Origin: Verrucomicrobiota bacterium
GTDB taxonomy: Bacteria; Verrucomicrobiota; Verrucomicrobiia; Limisphaerales; JAHEOI01
Reading direction: 5' to 3'
DNA length: 7,036 nt
Assembly: GCA_018610125.1 (NCBI GenBank)
Contig: JAHEOI010000185.1
Location: forward strand, 1-7,036
The translations under genes and the position numbers were made by a program. The notes beneath the pieces were generated by a model, which did no database searches, was not told the DNA's origin, and was given only the letters and a program-made list of their open reading frames with translations. Below, in pieces: positions 5,848 through 7,036 of the stretch. Every line of letters begins with the position of its first letter. Within the stretch, counting starts at the first letter, position 1.

Positions 5848-6921
5848 ATGGGATCTCACGAGCCTTCACCCAAGATCCGTCGACGGCAATTCCTTCAGAC
5901 AAGCTTAACCGCAGGGGCATCTGCGGGCCTTGGGCTTTCTCAAGCAATGACCACATTCGGAGAGAAAACCGCTTCTTCACGTCACGGTATGCCGGTGGTT
6001 ATCGCCAGCGGGAACGGGATTAACGCCACGGCCATGGCAATGGAAAAGATCCGTCAAGGCATCGACACCCTTGATGCCGTTGTGGCCGGCGTTAATCTGG
6101 TCGAAGAAGATCCGAACGAGATGACTGTCGGGTATGGCGGTTATCCCAATGACCAAGGGGTTGTGGAGCTTGATGCTTGCGTCATGCACGGACCGACCTA
6201 CCGGGCGGGCTCGGTAGGTGCGCTAAAGGGCGTTAAGAGGCCCTCCCGGGTCGCTCAGCTTGTCATGGAGCGGACTGATCACATCATGCTTGTCGGCGAT
6301 GGCGCCCTCGCATTTGCGAAAGCCCACGGATTCAAAGAAGAGGATCTCCTGACCGAAAAGGCGCGCGAAGCCTGGTTGAAGTGGAAGGAGAGCCTTTCCG
6401 ACCAGGATGATTGGCTCGGCGAGGACGAACGCAAGCTCGGCTTCGAACGCCCGACCGGGACCATTAATTGCTGCGCTTTAAATGAAAAAGGCGAGCTTTC
6501 GGGCACCACCACCACCAGTGGACTTGCGTTCAAGATTCCCGGGCGCGTGGGAGATTCGCCGATAATCGGTGCCGGGCTTTATGTCGATAACGAGGTCGGT
6601 GCGGCCGGAGCAACCGGCAGAGGAGAAGCGGTTATTCTTTCTTCCGGAAGCCGTATTGTCGTTGAAAACATGCGCCATGGCATGAAACCGCATGAGGCCA
6701 TCCTCGACGTGCTCGAACGGATCTGCCAAAAGACCGTCGATCGCCGTTTACTCTATCGAAAAGGGTATCCGAAATTTAACGACACCTTCTACGCGATCAA
6801 CAAAGATGGCGAATACGCCTGTGCGGCAATCTATCCAGGAGCGAAGTTTGCTGTGCACAACGGGAAAGAGAACGCACTTCAAGATGCCGGATATTTGTTG
6901 GAAAGGCCCGAGGATGGCTAG
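5848..6921 (+). CDS. Tat-exported N4-(beta-N-acetylglucosaminyl)-L-asparaginase / isoaspartyl peptidase family Ntn-hydrolase
   Basis: A 357-residue preproprotein of the aspartylglucosaminidase/plant-type asparaginase family (peptidase family T2). These enzymes cut themselves to expose an N-terminal Thr that then hydrolyses side-chain amides: GlcNAc-Asn, isoaspartyl peptides or asparagine. A twin-arginine signal RRRQFLQ (11-17) with a small-residue hydrophobic stretch (18-34) predicts export of the folded protein to the periplasm. The predicted cleavage is Gly204-Thr205 in TGTIN, giving an alpha chain to 204 and a beta chain of 153 residues. Further active-site features are TTTTSG (220-225), GRVGDSPIIGAGLYVDN (232-248, with Arg233 and Asp236 binding the substrate carboxylate and amine) and GATGRGE (254-260). 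GRVGDSPI and VDNE match the glycosylasparaginase branch (Flavobacterium and human enzymes) better than EcAIII, though those have DTIG at the cleavage site. The start gives a normal ten-residue n-region. No Shine-Dalgarno sequence is seen. The TAG stop falls inside repeat copy 3. Confidence 0.93.
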   Translation: MGSHEPSPKIRRRQFLQTSLTAGASAGLGLSQAMTTFGEKTASSRHGMPVVIASGNGINATAMAMEKIRQGIDTLDAVVAGVNLVEEDPNEMTVGYGGYPNDQGVVELDACVMHGPTYRAGSVGALKGVKRPSRVAQLVMERTDHIMLVGDGALAFAKAHGFKEEDLLTEKAREAWLKWKESLSDQDDWLGEDERKLGFERPTGTINCCALNEKGELSGTTTTSGLAFKIPGRVGDSPIIGAGLYVDNEVGAAGATGRGEAVILSSGSRIVVENMRHGMKPHEAILDVLERICQKTVDRRLLYRKGYPKFNDTFYAINKDGEYACAAIYPGAKFAVHNGKENALQDAGYLLERPEDG

Positions 6922-6971
6922 CAAGGCGTTGCCTCAGGCCGCCAAGGCATGGAGTGTCGACGCCTCGTTGA
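6917..6971 (+). repeat. Dispersed intergenic repeat, copy 3 (short form)
   Basis: The left end (6917-6940) matches the 24-base end of copies 1 and 2 at 21 positions and keeps AGGC-GTT-GCCT; the right end TGTCGACGCCTCGTTGA (6955-6971) matches copy 2 at 15 of 17. The interior is about 35 bases shorter than in copy 2. Its CTAG provides the TAG stop (6919-6921) of the asparaginase gene, so the element either entered at the very end of that gene or reshaped its C-terminus. Confidence 0.75.
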
Positions 6972-6982
6972 ATCGGGTCGTC

Positions 6983-7023
6983 GTCCCCGACGTCCGGGAC
7001 CGGACGGCAGCGGAGTGCCGTCC
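6983..7023. repeat. Pair of adjacent GC-rich hairpins
   Basis: GTCCC (6983-6987) pairs with GGGAC (6996-7000) around a GACGTC palindrome, and GGACGGCA (7002-7009) pairs exactly with TGCCGTCC (7016-7023) around the loop GCGGAG. The second stem is the stronger. No T-run follows on the plus strand (CTACCGC follows), so this is more likely an intergenic palindromic repeat than an intrinsic terminator, although it may mark the 3' end of the asparaginase transcript. From memory this GGACGGCA-type hairpin recurs in Verrucomicrobiota intergenic DNA. Confidence 0.6.
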
Positions 7024-7036
7024 CTACCGCAACAGC

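Noticed and set aside
1..7036. A novel multi-gene system such as defence, secretion or a biosynthetic cluster
   Set aside because: The genes belong to unrelated known families with separate spacing, and no nuclease, toxin-antitoxin, transposase, reverse transcriptase, CRISPR array, tRNA or rRNA is visible; the unusual content is limited to intergenic repeats.

Overview
The window looks like a piece of a Gram-negative bacterial chromosome of moderately high GC, most probably Verrucomicrobiota. The main argument is the LpxK protein: its length (390 residues, against about 330 in Escherichia coli), its long N-terminal region before the Walker A loop and its overall wording match the form I associate with that phylum. 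A bacterial deoxyhypusine-synthase-like protein, a start of a short conserved protein at the left edge and several families of short palindromic intergenic repeats fit the same picture. This assignment rests on family recognition, not on a search.

Layout. On the minus strand at the left are the first 34 codons of a protein cut by the window edge (1-103) and, upstream of it in the same direction, a deoxyhypusine-synthase-like gene (219-1379). Divergent from these, on the plus strand, are lpxK (1528-2700), a large exported CAP/SCP-domain protein with several beta-rich modules (2770-4833), a ferritin of the FtnA type (5226-5741) and a Tat-exported Ntn-hydrolase of the asparaginase/aspartylglucosaminidase family (5848-6921). 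The right end (6922-7036) is non-coding and rich in palindromes.

The genes do not form an obvious pathway: lipid A synthesis, an unassigned aminobutyl-transfer-type enzyme, an exported CAP protein, iron storage and an exported amidase. Gaps of about 70 to 390 bases and intervening repeats argue against one operon; I see no defence system, mobile-element gene, CRISPR array or RNA gene.

The most unusual content is between the genes. A dispersed element with 10-base terminal inverted repeats (AGCGAGGCGT/ACGCCTCGCT) occurs three times in the same orientation, at 1435-1510 (right terminus missing), 4935-5024 and 6917-6971; the last copy supplies the stop codon of the asparaginase gene. Just before the second copy are two tandem 24-base palindromic units whose differences are partly compensatory in the stem. 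Two GGACGG-type hairpins lie upstream and downstream of the asparaginase gene. These are the best candidates for further attention; the proteins themselves belong to known families, with the changed substrate-site residues of the deoxyhypusine-synthase-like enzyme the most notable protein-level point.
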